Under the pieces are notes generated by a model. It had not been told where the DNA came from and did not search any database. It saw only the letters and a list, made by a program, of their open reading frames with translations. 64,000 bases of DNA from Astrocystis sublimbata (lineage: Eukaryota > Ascomycota > Sordariomycetes > Xylariales > Xylariaceae). Shown one piece after another: positions 1 to 12,525 of this stretch. Positions within the stretch are counted from its first letter, which is position 1, and every line of letters begins with the position of its first letter. Location of the stretch: the NCBI GenBank assembly GCA_022453515.1, contig JAJNNY010000018.1, positions 186,001 through 250,000 of the forward strand. Reading direction: 5' to 3'. The position numbers and the translations under genes are program-made.

Positions 1-1527
1 ATCACTCCCAACGGACAACCATCCAGCGTCAAGCCTATCGCGAAAGATGTGCAGGTGAACCAATCTGAAATCAAGAACTCCAAAAGCGAAACACCTGCGC
101 CCCAGCCTGAAGCAATCAGCGCGACCATCCTAGACTCATCAGCTGAGGTGCCGGGTTGCAACTTGGAGGACTCACACCAGGTTCCCTCAGAGGACACCAT
201 CCCTGCTGCATCTCCAGAAGTGGCTCAAATCATCAAAGAAGAGGTTGAACACTTGGACGGAGCACTGACCTTGAGACGATCAAAGCGGATTCATGCACAG
301 GTAAAAGTCGATGAGCATGGCACCGCAGAGAAACAGGCGCCACCAAAGAAGAGAAAGCATGTTGATGTACAAGTCAAGATTGAAGCGAAAGTTGAAGTGG
401 AAGCTGAAGTGAAGGATGAAGCGAAAGCTGCAGCTGCATCCGAAGCTTTGCCAAAGAAGCCCAAACGCATACCCCGAAAGACAAAAGATAATCCTTATGG
501 GTTGATGCCAGGTAGAAGTCCATTCCCAGACTGGCAAGCGCCTAGTGCGGCCCAATGCGAAGAGGTGTACCAGATGCTTGCAGAGGTTCACGGCGACGTG
601 AATTTCAAGCAACCAGCAACCATCCCTGCACCATCGCTGGAAGTCGCAGGCTGCGGAGAGGTACCATTCGTTCTTGAGGCCCTTCTGCGGACACTTCTCA
701 GCGGGGCAGTGACATTCGACGGTGCAGACCATATGGTGAAAGCTATTATTGCGAAATACGGTATTATACAGGATGAACTTGCGAAGGGCTCTATCGACTG
801 GAATAAGGTGCGCTTGTCCACGGTTGAGGAGTTGGAGCAGACCATCCACATAGGTGGCCTAGCGAAGGTAAAGGCGAAGGCCATCAAGGGCACACTTGAT
901 ATGGTGTATCAAGACAACATCGATCGTCGCAATGCGTATCTGGTAGAGAAAGCTACAGGCGTGCCTGCTACCATCTACGGAGCGTCCGAGAAGACCCAAG
1001 GTCAGAAGGACTTGGAGATGTTGAAGACAGACCGAAACATACTCTCGCTTGACCACCTCCACGGATTATCGGCGGATGAAGCGATGCGGCAGTTCACCAA
1101 GTTCCCCGGCATCGGCGTCAAGACAGCCGCTTGCGTGATCCTCTTCTGCCTGCAGCGGCCATGCTTTGCGGTCGATACACATGTGCACAGGTTCTCGAGA
1201 TGGCTGGGCTGGGCCCCTCCCAAGGCCGACGAGAACGACACCTTCTTTCATCTAGAAGTCCGCTGCCCCGATCCCTTCAAGTATGGACTGCATCAGCTGT
1301 TCATCCATCACGGAAAGCAGTGTGGTAGATGCAAGATGAGCACGGTGGAGGGAACCAAGGATTGGGAGGCTGTGGTCTGCCCTCTCGAGCACCTCCTCGT
1401 GCGTGCTAAGAAGATGACGAAGGTCCAGAAGAAGGCCAAGGTTGACAAAACAGGCGACGTGGTTCCTGTTGACGAGTCGGATTCCGAGCTCTCGGACCTT
1501 GACGAGGCGCTGTTCGAGGAGATGTAG
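1..1527 (+). CDS. HhH-GPD family DNA glycosylase (endonuclease III-like), 5' end outside window
   Basis: Base-excision repair glycosylase of the helix-hairpin-helix GPD superfamily, expected to remove damaged bases in the nucleus. The frame is open from base 1 with no ATG near it, so the gene starts upstream; 508 residues plus stop are visible. The first ~170 residues are low complexity, rich in Glu, Lys and Ala, with basic KKRK-type clusters that look like nuclear signals. The catalytic part contains the hairpin FPGIGVKTA, whose Lys (codon 1120-1122) sits where endonuclease III has its catalytic lysine, followed by the conserved AVDTHVHR with its Asp (1174-1176). Both residues together suggest a bifunctional glycosylase/AP lyase. 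After the domain there is CGRC and later a single Cys, so the four-Cys iron-sulfur loop of endonuclease III looks incomplete. The C-terminus is acidic. Family assignment is firm; the substrate is unknown. Confidence 0.9.
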   Translation: MTPNGQPSSVKPIAKDVQVNQSEIKNSKSETPAPQPEAISATILDSSAEVPGCNLEDSHQVPSEDTIPAASPEVAQIIKEEVEHLDGALTLRRSKRIHAQVKVDEHGTAEKQAPPKKRKHVDVQVKIEAKVEVEAEVKDEAKAAAASEALPKKPKRIPRKTKDNPYGLMPGRSPFPDWQAPSAAQCEEVYQMLAEVHGDVNFKQPATIPAPSLEVAGCGEVPFVLEALLRTLLSGAVTFDGADHMVKAIIAKYGIIQDELAKGSIDWNKVRLSTVEELEQTIHIGGLAKVKAKAIKGTLDMVYQDNIDRRNAYLVEKATGVPATIYGASEKTQGQKDLEMLKTDRNILSLDHLHGLSADEAMRQFTKFPGIGVKTAACVILFCLQRPCFAVDTHVHRFSRWLGWAPPKADENDTFFHLEVRCPDPFKYGLHQLFIHHGKQCGRCKMSTVEGTKDWEAVVCPLEHLLVRAKKMTKVQKKAKVDKTGDVVPVDESDSELSDLDEALFEEM

Positions 1528-2934
1528 TTCGGCACGTTGGAAGTCTAAGATTTGTCACACTGACTGACTACCTGGTCTTCGAAAGCAACGTGTGGACTGT
1601 GATAGCACTCAGTGTAGAAGCCATGTCGCTTCCGAATCTTTGCAGCTCAGATCAAGTTGGACCAGATCACGGACATACAAACGTTATTAAGCTTGTGGTG
1701 GTGATATTGAACGAAGGCTTGGCAATATCAAATTTAGCTAGATTATCTACCCCTATCTCAGATGTAGCCATTGGCATCATTTGTTGCTGACACAGACAAT
1801 TTGAATTGGAGGACATGGGCAGCAACTGCCAATAGTTATGATATATAACACTAACGGCAACAGCTGGTCAATTAGGTACAGGCGAAGGGAGCATCAGCCT
1901 GCGAAATGCGATGAATATAGTTCGGTATTATGACAAAGTGCCACCTCTTTGACAAGTATGCATGTGATGCAATGGTGAATGGACATTAGGTTTCTTTCCC
2001 TCGGCCCGACCAAGGACTTGCCAAGGTTGCTGGAAACCTCCTATACGTGAGCGATACCCAAGACACATTGCGAGATTTCTTAGATATACGTTGACTGGTG
2101 TGATGCTATCACCATGATGGGCGTACCGACCTAATGTGATGACGTACCTGACAAGTCCAGCAGCGTGTAATGGTAGGTCACGGCTTCCAAAGCGGGCAGG
2201 CGCTAGCGGGCAGCTGCATGCACTTTAACGCCTGTCCTCCCTGTTCTCGCCTGTCATACTTAGGTTGTGTCGCCTGTAGCTATCGATAAAGACGCCAAAG
2301 CAACTGCTGCCGCATCCTTGACTGGGCAACCAGTGATCGATGTTCAACCTTAGTTGTCCAGGCACTGCCGAGCTGCCAGGGGAAACACGTCCTTCTGACT
2401 TCTGGCCCGCGACGTCGCAACGTGAACTTGGGTGAACACTGAACTTGTCACCACCACTCCCGAGACTCCCTCCTACCTGCTTGCCTGGGAAGGCTCACCA
2501 CTCACCCACGCTGCTGTCTACCGATCCACGCAAGGACTGCACACAGATAAATGTGTTGGTGATGGTACGCGCCTCTGTATTGTGCCTTTCCTTTCTTAAG
2601 CAACGATAGCCTCGTCTAGTTTCGTCTAGTCTTGTCGCCCAGTCTGTTATGCAAGTTCAGTATCTAGGTAAGTTTCCCTTGAGGTTGCACCCCCGTCAAG
2701 TCGCGATAGCGCATCGAGGCAAAGGGCATCCGTCTGATGAATCCATCGCTGTCTCCTTCCGTAACCTGCGACATCAGCCTTCTTCCTTCTTCCTGCCCTG
2801 CCCCAGATTCGAAGCTGACCTTCTTCCTTCCCTGCCACTCCAGGATCGTGTGCTGCATCCATTCTCCCTGATCTAGGTGTCTCGTCATCTCCCTCCCTCG
2901 ACCGGTTCGACCGATATGCCCGCATGGAGGCATC
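1528..2934. other. Intergenic: 3' end of glycosylase gene and SEN1 promoter/5' leader
   Basis: No coding region that I can support. The last ~500 bases before the SEN1 start become pyrimidine-rich on the + strand, as is common in fungal 5' leaders. The open frames here lack family resemblance and look like chance. Confidence 0.6.
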
Positions 2935-5900
2935 ATGGCTGCTGTCCCCAACCTGTTAGATGAGGGCTTTGATAAGCTACGGGCCACTGCCCCCGACCTC
3001 CACCTCTTCTGCCCCAGGGTCTCGGTAGACGATGACGAGCTATACGAAGATCCCGATGCCTTCTCCAGCATCAGCCCCGAGGAGAAACAGCAGAGGATTG
3101 AAGACGGCCAAGCAAGACTGGACTTGATGTACAGCTGCTCTTTGATTCTAGGTCTGTCTAGAGACAATGCAGGGCCCCATCGCCCCGAGTTCGATTCGCG
3201 ATGCGACGCCTTCTTAACAAGCTGTGCGAGCTGTGTGCGCAACTGGCACAAGGGCCGTGCTGAGTTTATCAAAGACATCACACCGTGAGCTCTATTCTAC
3301 CTGTCCCGCATATATGTGACAAATATGCTTATATGACCTCTAGTATATACGACGATGGCGTGATCAACGAGATGACAAATCGGTTAAACCAGTTCGACTT
3401 TGGGCGCATCACCCACGGTCTCGCAGCCGCCGAGCAGTTTATCATCGACCGCAGCGAGATTGTTACCCAGAGCACCTTCGTCAAAGAAGGCCAAGCCAAT
3501 CTTCTGGTTTCCATCTACGAGTCGCTCTGCTGCATAGCATATCTAAGCACCCCTGACAATCGGAAGTACTTCAATTTTGTATTCAAAACAATCCAAAAGC
3601 GAAAGCCATTGAAGCTTCATGAGGTCCTCCCCACTACAACTCAGTTCCTTTTCGATGAAGATCAGACTCGCCGAGACTTTGCTATCCAAACCTTTACAAG
3701 ACGCCCACTAGTCACCAAGTCCGATTTCGATTGGGCGATCAACGACAGCCTCGCCGATGCCGTGCGCAAAGCTAATAGCAAGAGCACTGACCACACTACT
3801 CTCCAACGCATATGGGAAGGAGTATTATATATACTTGATGTCCTGGAAGATGATATCGCCATGGAGTGTTTGCGGGGCATGACTGTACAGCCGAGCATCT
3901 ATGAGTTGATGATTCAGCAGATACCCTATCTCCAATCCGTTCCAGTCCTGAGTGCCATTCTCAAGGTATTCTGTGCTCTCGTCAAAAAGTCTCCTAAGGC
4001 GTTCTGGGACGCATTCGGTCAATACGCACCTCCGGCTATGTTTGAGCAGATCATCAGGAGCCCTGCCTTTCGCCCACTCCTTCTGCAGTCTGGCAAGCAT
4101 GACATGACCCCCGACGGCCCCGCCGCTATTTCTTGGGTCAGACCATTAATAGATTCGATATCGCCTAACCAGAAGACGGATTTTTGTGACAAGGTCGTTC
4201 ATCATCTTCTTGGCGACTTGAAGAACAATAGAGGAGATCAGCCGATGTCGCGCGAGGGCAAACTTGCATGCGATCGTGGAGCGATAGAAGCGCTATCCTC
4301 TTCGTTGGCCGGATTTGCTTCTCCCAAGTACAGACTTCACGCGGGGTCGTCGACGATCCACACAAACGCGTTGCTCAACCTGACCCTGAAGTACAAGGAT
4401 GTCATTGTTGACCTCGCAGAACTCCCAGGCACTGACCCAGAACAGACTTCCCTATCTAAAGCGGTGTTATCCGTCATAGCATCTGCTTTGGCGCTCGACT
4501 CACGTATCACTGCCGAGGAGTGTAATGCTCTCCACGAGAATGAAAGCCACGTCCAGCGCGAAGTGAAACGGGATTCTGCTGGTTTATGGGAGGCTTTCTT
4601 AGAGATCCTACAGCCGGGCGCCTACGAATTGGCCAGGGACATGTTACTGGCTTTCACGCCGCTGGTCACCGTGGAACCCTTTCGCCCCGCCAAAAATACC
4701 CAGTTGTCAGCCATTAAGATTGATTTCAACGCCGAATTTCGGAAGACTTCGGAGGTCTTAGGGCGTGTAGTAGATCGCCTGGAAGGCTTCAGCCAGACTG
4801 CCATAGGACAGTTGTGTCTGGAACCTAAAACCATGTATTCCATTGTTGCGACACTCGTGCATGGTGAGGAGCCTATAAACCAGGCGGGAGCCTCCTTTAT
4901 CAAGTCCATCACAGGTGAGGATCGACGGCCAGACGCGGTTCTGAAGCTCATAGGCATGCACTTCGTTCCCGTGTTATCGGCATTCACTAGAGTCATCAGT
5001 GACATCACATCAAGAAAGTCACTATGGTCCCACCAGAACAACATCCTTCGCTACTCGAGGGAAATCCTCGATGGTCTCTGCAGCCCAGCCTCGGGTATTG
5101 TGAGAGCTAGAGACTTGACAATAGCAGAACAGGACGTGTTAAGTAAATGGTGGAGCTCTCAGTGGGAATTCTTAGAAAACGCTCTGTTCCAAACAGAGGC
5201 CTGGAGTCGGAAGGTGGATATGGAGACAATGAAGAACTTCTGCCGAGAAGTTATGGAGCATGCTGATGCTCTCCTGGCCCAGGACGGTCTCTTGGCCTCA
5301 GCATTGAGTAACAAATCCTCTCAGCCTGTCTCCAGTACCACCGATGATGGCTCGAGTATATCCATGAAGGCCGTGCTGGAAAACCCACGAGTTCACTGTA
5401 TGGGCCTCTGTAAGATGCTTCGTCTTAAGGACTATTACCTTGTCACCGTTATCGTCAACGTTCTTGGCAAGCTCCTGAAGCGACTTCATGAATTCGGGAT
5501 GGAAGTACCTTCGCATCCATTGGCGTACATCAAGGCTACCTGCATCAAGACCGAGAACGGCCGTTATAAGACCATGACAAACATGAACGATAGACAGCGT
5601 GCAGAACTTATTAAAGCTCTGGGCGATGAGGATATCAGCGACGATATCGAGATCCTCGAAGTGAGGAAGGTGGAAGGGCTTAAGAAGCAAACCAAACTCG
5701 ATACGTGGTCTAGAGCTGGCAGCGAAGGCCCAAGCACAGCAACCAAGCCGGCTCCAAAATCGAGTAAGACCGACTTACACGACTTGCTGAAGGCGTCATC
5801 TTCTGAAAAGAATCGGTCGGTCATAGAACAGATGAGAACTCGACAAACTGCCCCCAAACTCCTTCCAACAGCTCCTGTTTCTTCGATTCCGACGATCAGA

Positions 5901-8900
5901 GAGAAACGGGCCAAAGAAGCCGAAGAGAGGCGCAAACGAGATGCAGAAGCGATTGCCAAAGCCAAAGCTCTCCGGGCTCCCAAACAGACTGTAGCCGGCG
6001 AAGGGTCCGGTCTCCAGGGGCTTTCAGGCGTTCAGGGCAAGGAATTCGCTCCAGCCCAGAAGAGCGAAATCATGGTGAATTCTTCATCCGAAGATGAAGA
6101 TGACTCAGATGATGATGAGTTTTTGAATCGTACGGGAACTGCTCCGAAGCGCAACGACGATGCTCAGAATCGCATACAGTCGATGAAGATGAACCCTCGG
6201 GGTCCTGTGAAAAAGATGAAGCTGCAGCGATCTGCAAAAGATATGCGAGCTCGACTCATACCTCCCATGGATATTCTGCATCAAGCGATCCTCGAATGGG
6301 ACATTTTCCATGAAGGAAACGACCCTCCTAACGGCATAACATGCTCTCGGGTAGCTGAATCCTACAATGACCCGTCACAGTACAAGCAAACGTTTCTTCC
6401 GCTGCTCATTAATGAAGCGTGGCGGTCGTTCGTCACCGCAAAGGACGAGGCAACCTCCAAGCCGTTCGAAACGAAAGTTATCAATCGGATGAACGTGGAC
6501 AAGTTCATCGAGGTCAGCACAACGATGCCAAAGGAAAAAAGCAAGGATAAAGATACATTCCTAGCGGAGGGTGACATTGTTCTCTTTTCACTTGCGCCAA
6601 ATCCGCTAGAAGTTAAGGACGAGCTGCATTGTCTTGCGCGCATCTGGCGCATTCAATTCAAGAACGGCAGTCTTGAAGTCCAATACCGCCTGAGCAGTCG
6701 TGCGGGGCCTATGCTATCGACTTTGATGCCCCAGGCCGAATTTCATGTGGTAAAGATCACGAACATGACAACCATCGAGCGCGAATACGCTTCCTTGGAA
6801 AGTTTGCAGTATTACGACCTAGCACCCGAAATTTTGGAGGCCAAACCGTCCCCCATGCTCTCTTTCAGTGCAGATGCCGTGGAGAAGGCGATGAAGAATT
6901 ATCACCTGAACCAAGGTCAGGCCAAGGCCATTCTGCACGCGAAAGAAAACGATGCTTTTACACTCGTTCAAGGGTATGTGTTCCTCCCGAAGAACTTCTG
7001 ATTTTGACTAATTGTGACTAGCCCCCCCGGAACTGGAAAAACGAAGACAATTGTCGCCATGGTCGGCGCTCTGCTCGCTGGAGCTCAACCTGCCCCTTCG
7101 ATGGGCACTGCTATCAAGCGGCCCAATGGCGCAGCGCCAGCAGCCAATCGAGGGACTACCAAAAAGCTATTGGTTTGCGCACCCAGTAACGCTGCAGTTG
7201 ATGAACTTGTCCTGCGTCTGAAAGCAGGCGTAAAATCTATGAACGGAGTGTTCAACAAGATCAATGTCATACGTCTCGGTCGTAGCGATGCTATCAACGT
7301 TGCAGTTCGGGATGTCACACTGGATGAGCTGGTGAAAGCCCGCGTAGAGGGAAACGCGAAGGAGAACAGTGGTCCAAGTTCACGAGAACTAATGCATCAA
7401 GAAGCAGGACAGATCAAAAAGGAGCTCAATGATCTCCGTCCTCAGCTTGAATCGGCTCGAGAACGGGGAGATCGCGCCGAGGCCAACCGATTACAACGCA
7501 AATTTGACGAGCACAAGCGGCGCCAGGCCCAAATCGGCGCAAAGATTGATGCCGACAAAGACAGTGGTAACACGGCCGCGCGTGAAAATGAGATTCGTCG
7601 TCGGCAAATACAGCAGGAAATTCTCGATTCGGCTCAGGTTCTATGTGCTACCCTCAGTGGTAGCGGTCACGAGATGTTTAAGAACCTGGCGGTTGAGTTT
7701 GAGACTGTCATCATCGACGAGGCAGCTCAGTGTGTTGAACTCAGTGCACTCATCCCGCTGAAGTACGGGTGCTCGAAATGCATTCTAGTCGGAGACCCGA
7801 AACAATTGCCACCTACAGTGCTTTCGCAATCTGCGGCCCGTTATGGCTACGATCAGAGTCTTTTCGTTCGGATGCAACGGAACTTTCCTGATGACGTTCA
7901 CCTTCTCGATACTCAGTATCGTATGCACCCCGAGATCAGCTCGTTCCCCAGTCAAGAGTTCTATGAGCGGCGACTTGTGGACGGTGGTGATATGGCCAAT
8001 CTCCGTCACCAGCCGTGGCATCAAACTGAGCTCCTTGGCCCTTACCGCTTTTTCGATGTCAAGGGTACCCAGGCAAAGGGTCAGCGTGGTAGGTCATTGG
8101 TCAACATGGAGGAATTGAAAGTTGCAATGCAACTCTATGAAAGATTCACCATCGACTTCCCGATGGCAGACCCGAAGGGTAAAATTGGTATCATCACCCC
8201 CTATAAGGCGCAGCTCTACGAACTTCAGAACAAATTCAAGAGTCGATACGGAGAGAAGATTACCGAAAATATTGAGTTCAATACAACAGACGCTTTCCAG
8301 GGTCGAGAGTGCGAAATCATTATATTTTCTTGCGTCCGTGCGAGTGCGACGGGCGGTATTGGTTTCATGACTGATATTCGACGAATGAACGTTGGTCTGA
8401 CGCGAGCGAAATCGTCGCTTTGGATTCTAGGTGATTCCAGAGCTCTCATGCAGGGAGAATTCTGGAATAAGTTGATGGAGGATGCGAAAGCGAGAAATCG
8501 TTATACTGCAGGAGATGTTCTTGGTATGCTAAGAAAGCCTAGCGTTAAGCTACCACCAAACTCTAGTCTCCTGACACAGCCACGCCCATCACCACCTCTA
8601 CCTCAGGTCACGCAAGGTCAGGAAATCAAGATGGAGTTGATTGATCGCACATCTTCCCGACCGAATAGTTACCCCGTTACGGATGTGATAATGGAAAATG
8701 CGCCCTATACAAAGCAAACAATTCCCGACAAGTTCAAGAAGCCCCAACTACCAGAGACCTATACGCTGATCGAACGGGGTCGTGGTGGAAATCCGAACAG
8801 CACAGGCTTTGTCGGTCTTAATGAACGCGGCGAACCAGTCGCCGCGCCAAGATTCACATCGGAACGACCTGTAATTCACGAGTCTGGTCAGAAGCGACAT

Positions 8901-9282
8901 AGAGACGACCATGATACAGGAAAACCAGCCAAGAGGGTAAGCTTATAATACGTCGATCATTCATAACTATGTCACTAAAGTCAAAACTGCTTAGGTTGCA
9001 AAAGAGCCGGCCAGCAGGATGCCCCCGACTGGTCCCCGTGCGCTGCCTCGACCGCAGGATCCGACAGCCATGGCCGTTCTTGGGATCACACCGAACCCCT
9101 CAACTGAACGAGCACCACCCCATGCACCTAAGGTTCGTCAACTACAGAACATGGGAATATATCATGCTGACAAGAGTCAAAAGGGGCCCTCCAACCCTCG
9201 ACCGCCCAGACCAATGGGTCAACCTAGGAAGAAACCGGGTTCTGACCCTTTCATCAAGCGAAAACCAAACAAGCCTCGATGA
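2935..9282 (+). CDS. SEN1: Sen1/senataxin-type superfamily 1 RNA-DNA helicase
   Basis: ATP-dependent 5'-3' helicase that resolves R-loops and terminates RNA polymerase II on non-coding transcripts in the nucleus (family knowledge). Four exons: 2935-3284, 3344-6973, 7022-8936, 8995-9282; introns of 59, 48 and 58 bp with GT-AG ends and frame-consistent joins, giving about 2060 aa, normal for Sen1. The long N-terminal helical region matches the Sen1 N-terminal domain. A basic and Ser/Asp-rich linker (run of acidic residues near 6085-6120) precedes the helicase core. Walker A GPPGTGKT is formed across the second intron (first Gly split at 6973/7022, residue ~1327). The core goes on with the DEAAQ box at about residue 1559, GDPKQLPPT, QYRMHP, TTDAFQGRE and VGLTRAK. 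The charged insertion at 7390-7600 looks like the coiled 'prong' of the family. The last exon is a proline and basic rich tail. The ATG at 2935 is chosen because exon 1 joins in frame. Confidence 0.96.
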
Positions 9283-10410
9283 AGAATGTCTCTCAAGGCT
9301 TCTCCCTCTTTATAGATATAGACGTTCACGCATAAATAGGTGGCAAAAGCGTGTGAAGATGCGATGCATTCTGACGGTGTTCAGGCGTAAGTGTATTATA
9401 CTCATGTACAAGACAGCATGTACGACGGGTTCTATTTGCGATTGGCCATCAACGAGACCTGCGGCTTTTCAATAATGCAAATGAATCTGGAAATTTGGTC
9501 AGTTGGACGATAAAGGAGGGTGGGCAGGGCGAGTGTTTCCATAGCTGGGATGGTAGGCAAAGGTACCTAGGTAGTGATGCTCGTGCACTTGTCGTCTAAA
9601 GCACGCATAGCCGCCTCCACGTGGAAATAAGGTCGCCCCTGGTGGCAAAGGAAGAATTCAGCACCCGTCACCGCCACCGAGGGGGCCATAAGGGTAAGTA
9701 AATTACCTCTCCTTCTTTCTTGCAAACCGTTGAAGTGACATATCAATGAATGTGGGATGCACCAGTCCAATTTTACAGACTCTTGAGGATCAGAGTTGTC
9801 TGGTTGTAAAACGCTTCGCCTCTTGCTAGTGATGTTTATCTAATTGTGGGTTAAGGACTGTCGGGACGTGATTACAGCATAATTATTCCTTAAACCTTGA
9901 GGACTGAACAACTTCTCACCATTTGAGTTGGCGAAATTGAGCTTCTTCTTAGGAGGCATTAATTACATGACACCTCGGGATGTAGTGAACCATACTCAAC
10001 AAGCAAAACCCCGCCCATAATCCCAACTACAACTACACAGTACAACTCAACTGCTACTTACGTGTACGCGGCTAAATGATCCACGACATTTCTCATTACA
10101 TCATTTTCTGAGTTGCCAACAATTACATGGCTATAGTCGCTGGCCCCTAAGCTGCCGCAGTCATCTTTCATTATACACCTCAGCTACTTGTCGCATCTTG
10201 AAACTTGGTAGCGTGTTGGGCGAAACGTCCGATTTCAAAATCAACCACATAGGAAAATGTGGCCAACCCGGTTCCTTGGAATAAGAGTATTGAATGAATC
10301 GATAACATGCTCAAAAAGAGACGGCTGGGCGTTCAGAGACATGGCCGGAACAAGTTAAAAACAGCAAGGCCTTGTTTCAACTTTCGGATGTCAACAACAC
10401 GTGGGTTTCT
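9283..10410. other. Intergenic between two convergent genes
   Basis: Contains the 3' ends of SEN1 and of the gene on the opposite strand. A GGTACCTAGGTA-type palindrome lies at about 9561-9573. I see no gene here. Confidence 0.6.
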
Positions 10411-12525
10411 TCATGATGTCGTAGCTTTCGCCGACTGATACCCGCCACGAGATTCGCTGCTGCTATGGAAACTGCGCGATCGCTGCGTATCGAGCAGCTC
10501 AGGGTCGGAGAGCGGGGAGCTAGACGACATCTCGACGGAGCGCGTTCGCCGACGCGTGAGGTGCGGGTGTTGGTGTTGGTGTTGGTGGTGGTGGTGTTGG
10601 TGAGACGACGAGCCCGCAGTCGGCATGAAGCCCGCACCCTCGAGAATTCGCTGCTGCTGCCTCAACAGCGCGTTCAAGTTCTGCAGTAGCATCGGCACGT
10701 CTCTGGTCCAGCTGTCGCGGCTCCGCTCCAGCTTCTGCAGCCGCCGCTCTCGCTCGTAGATCCGCTGCTCCCGCAACGCCTCGTAGCGCCAGATAAGCTC
10801 CTCGCGCGTCAGGTTCTCGAGCGTCTCGCGCTCCTCGGCGAGGGCTTGAGAGATGTAGCGCGCCTCGCGTTCCTCGCGCTGCGATCTCTGGGAGGTGGAG
10901 GCGGAAGCGGAATGAGCCGGCGATATCCCCTGGCTCTGACCCCCTGCTCCGCCGCTTTCGTGGGTGGAGAAGAGAGACTCGCTGGGAGACGAGGATAGCG
11001 AGGGGCTGGTGGAGCTGGTGCCTTCGCGCTGGCGATGATGGCCGTGGTGGCTGTGACTTCTCTGGGTAGAGCTGGCCCCCATTTTCGAGAAAACGGATGG
11101 CATCCCTGGGAGGAACCCGAATGGGTGCGAACTTGACGTTGATGCTGCTGTTGCGGGCTGCTTCCCCTTTCCCTTATGCTCGCCCTGGGCCCCCTTACCC
11201 AATTTCTCCGTATCGTGCTGTTTCTTGCCCGCAGATCGCTCTGGTCTGGAAGGTCCGGAGGCAGATTTCGGACTGAGAGGCGCTGGGGCTACGCCCACGG
11301 CTGATGTCCGGAGCGAGCGATCGGTTATCATCCCCTTACCCAGAGGAGGCTCTGGAAACTCGAGCTCGAGGGGCGAGTCGGGCGCGTCGGAGCTCCACGG
11401 TCGCACTACGACAGGTACGGACTGGCCAACTATGGCGGTCGTCGCTTTGAGAAGCTGCGGTGACGAACCCGTCGTCTCTATGCTCGCAGCAAAGGATCCG
11501 CGCAGACGCCCGCTGCTGATGCCGTTTCCATGGCCGTTCCCGCCGTCGCTGTTGTTGGCGCTGGTGTTCGAGGAAGACCCCTGACGGATCGTGTTGGTGC
11601 GAGAAACGGTCTCGGTCTCGGCAGTTGCCGCCGCGGGTGTGAGCATGGTGGTTTCGGACGGCACTGGCTTTTGCTGCATTCCTCGCCTGCTCGACTTCCG
11701 CGTGGGTAGAGTCAATGTGATTACGGGGTTCCCGGGGAGACGGCCACCACTAGACTCTATCGTCTCTATGTCTTTTGGTCCAATTATGATAGGCAGCCCT
11801 TGGTCCACTGGCTGTCGGCCTGCTTTCTCGGAGCTTGCTGCGCTTGAGGCATGATGTCTTGTTCTTTCGCGACCGTGCGGTGTCGTAGATGAGGCCGAGT
11901 GGGGGTCGCTGATCGATCGATTTCTGACTGGGATTTTACCCTTCGCGATGGTGTAGCGCTTCTCCCGGCCAGGTGGGACTGAGACAGTGTGGGCTCTCTT
12001 TCTGATCGCTGGTAAAGCTATCAAGGTCGCCTGGCCAAATTGTTCGCATGTATTTGAAGCGGGCGAGCCGGACGATATCGATGACTCGTGATGAGCTTCG
12101 GGTACGGGATTCAGCACCGTGACTAAACGATTGGCGGGCGAGATCTTCCACATCCCGAACTCCGAGTTCACATCTCGTTGGAACACGGCTTCTACGGAAT
12201 CGTAAACAGGATGCCGAACAACTCCGCGCTGTTCCAGCGGCGAATTCTCCGTTGTAGGTATAGAGATGGCGATATAGCGATGCCCATCCGTAGTCCTGGC
12301 AGCCACCGCCGAGTCTGGTAGCAGTATAGTGGGTGGACGCCGCCTCTTTTGGAGTTTCTTGCTTGGACGTCGGAAGACCCTCGTCTTGAACTTGCACCAT
12401 CTGTCCTCGCTAATACTCCCGCTAAAGTTGTCGGGTATAGACATGAGATTGGTCGCAGGAGGAGGCGTGCTGAGGAATTGAATAAGATCGCTGAGCCCAA
12501 CATCCGAATTGTCGTTTTGCGCCAT
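10411..12525 (-). CDS. Hypothetical Ser/Pro-rich protein with C-terminal coiled coil and His-rich stretch
   Basis: Single-exon gene of 704 aa if the first in-frame ATG (12523-12525) is used; a GTG 18 bases upstream is not a likely start. I do not recognise a named domain. The N-terminal ~150 residues are the most ordered-looking part: a basic RRPSKKLQKRRRPP stretch followed by a segment with TDGHRYIAISIP. The middle ~350 residues are Ser/Thr/Gly/Pro-rich and probably disordered, with several basic patches. Near the C-terminus a charged heptad-like region (REERE through ERRLQKLER, roughly 10690-10890) predicts a coiled coil, followed by a run of alternating His and Gln (10575-10610) and a basic RRRTRS motif. 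Such architecture suggests a scaffold or regulatory protein, but no function can be assigned. The long uninterrupted frame and clear composition make it a real gene. Confidence 0.75.
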   Translation of the reverse strand: MAQNDNSDVGLSDLIQFLSTPPPATNLMSIPDNFSGSISEDRWCKFKTRVFRRPSKKLQKRRRPPTILLPDSAVAARTTDGHRYIAISIPTTENSPLEQRGVVRHPVYDSVEAVFQRDVNSEFGMWKISPANRLVTVLNPVPEAHHESSISSGSPASNTCEQFGQATLIALPAIRKRAHTVSVPPGREKRYTIAKGKIPVRNRSISDPHSASSTTPHGRERTRHHASSAASSEKAGRQPVDQGLPIIIGPKDIETIESSGGRLPGNPVITLTLPTRKSSRRGMQQKPVPSETTMLTPAAATAETETVSRTNTIRQGSSSNTSANNSDGGNGHGNGISSGRLRGSFAASIETTGSSPQLLKATTAIVGQSVPVVVRPWSSDAPDSPLELEFPEPPLGKGMITDRSLRTSAVGVAPAPLSPKSASGPSRPERSAGKKQHDTEKLGKGAQGEHKGKGKQPATAASTSSSHPFGFLPGMPSVFSKMGASSTQRSHSHHGHHRQREGTSSTSPSLSSSPSESLFSTHESGGAGGQSQGISPAHSASASTSQRSQREEREARYISQALAEERETLENLTREELIWRYEALREQRIYERERRLQKLERSRDSWTRDVPMLLQNLNALLRQQQRILEGAGFMPTAGSSSHQHHHHQHQHQHPHLTRRRTRSVEMSSSSPLSDPELLDTQRSRSFHSSSESRGGYQSAKATTS

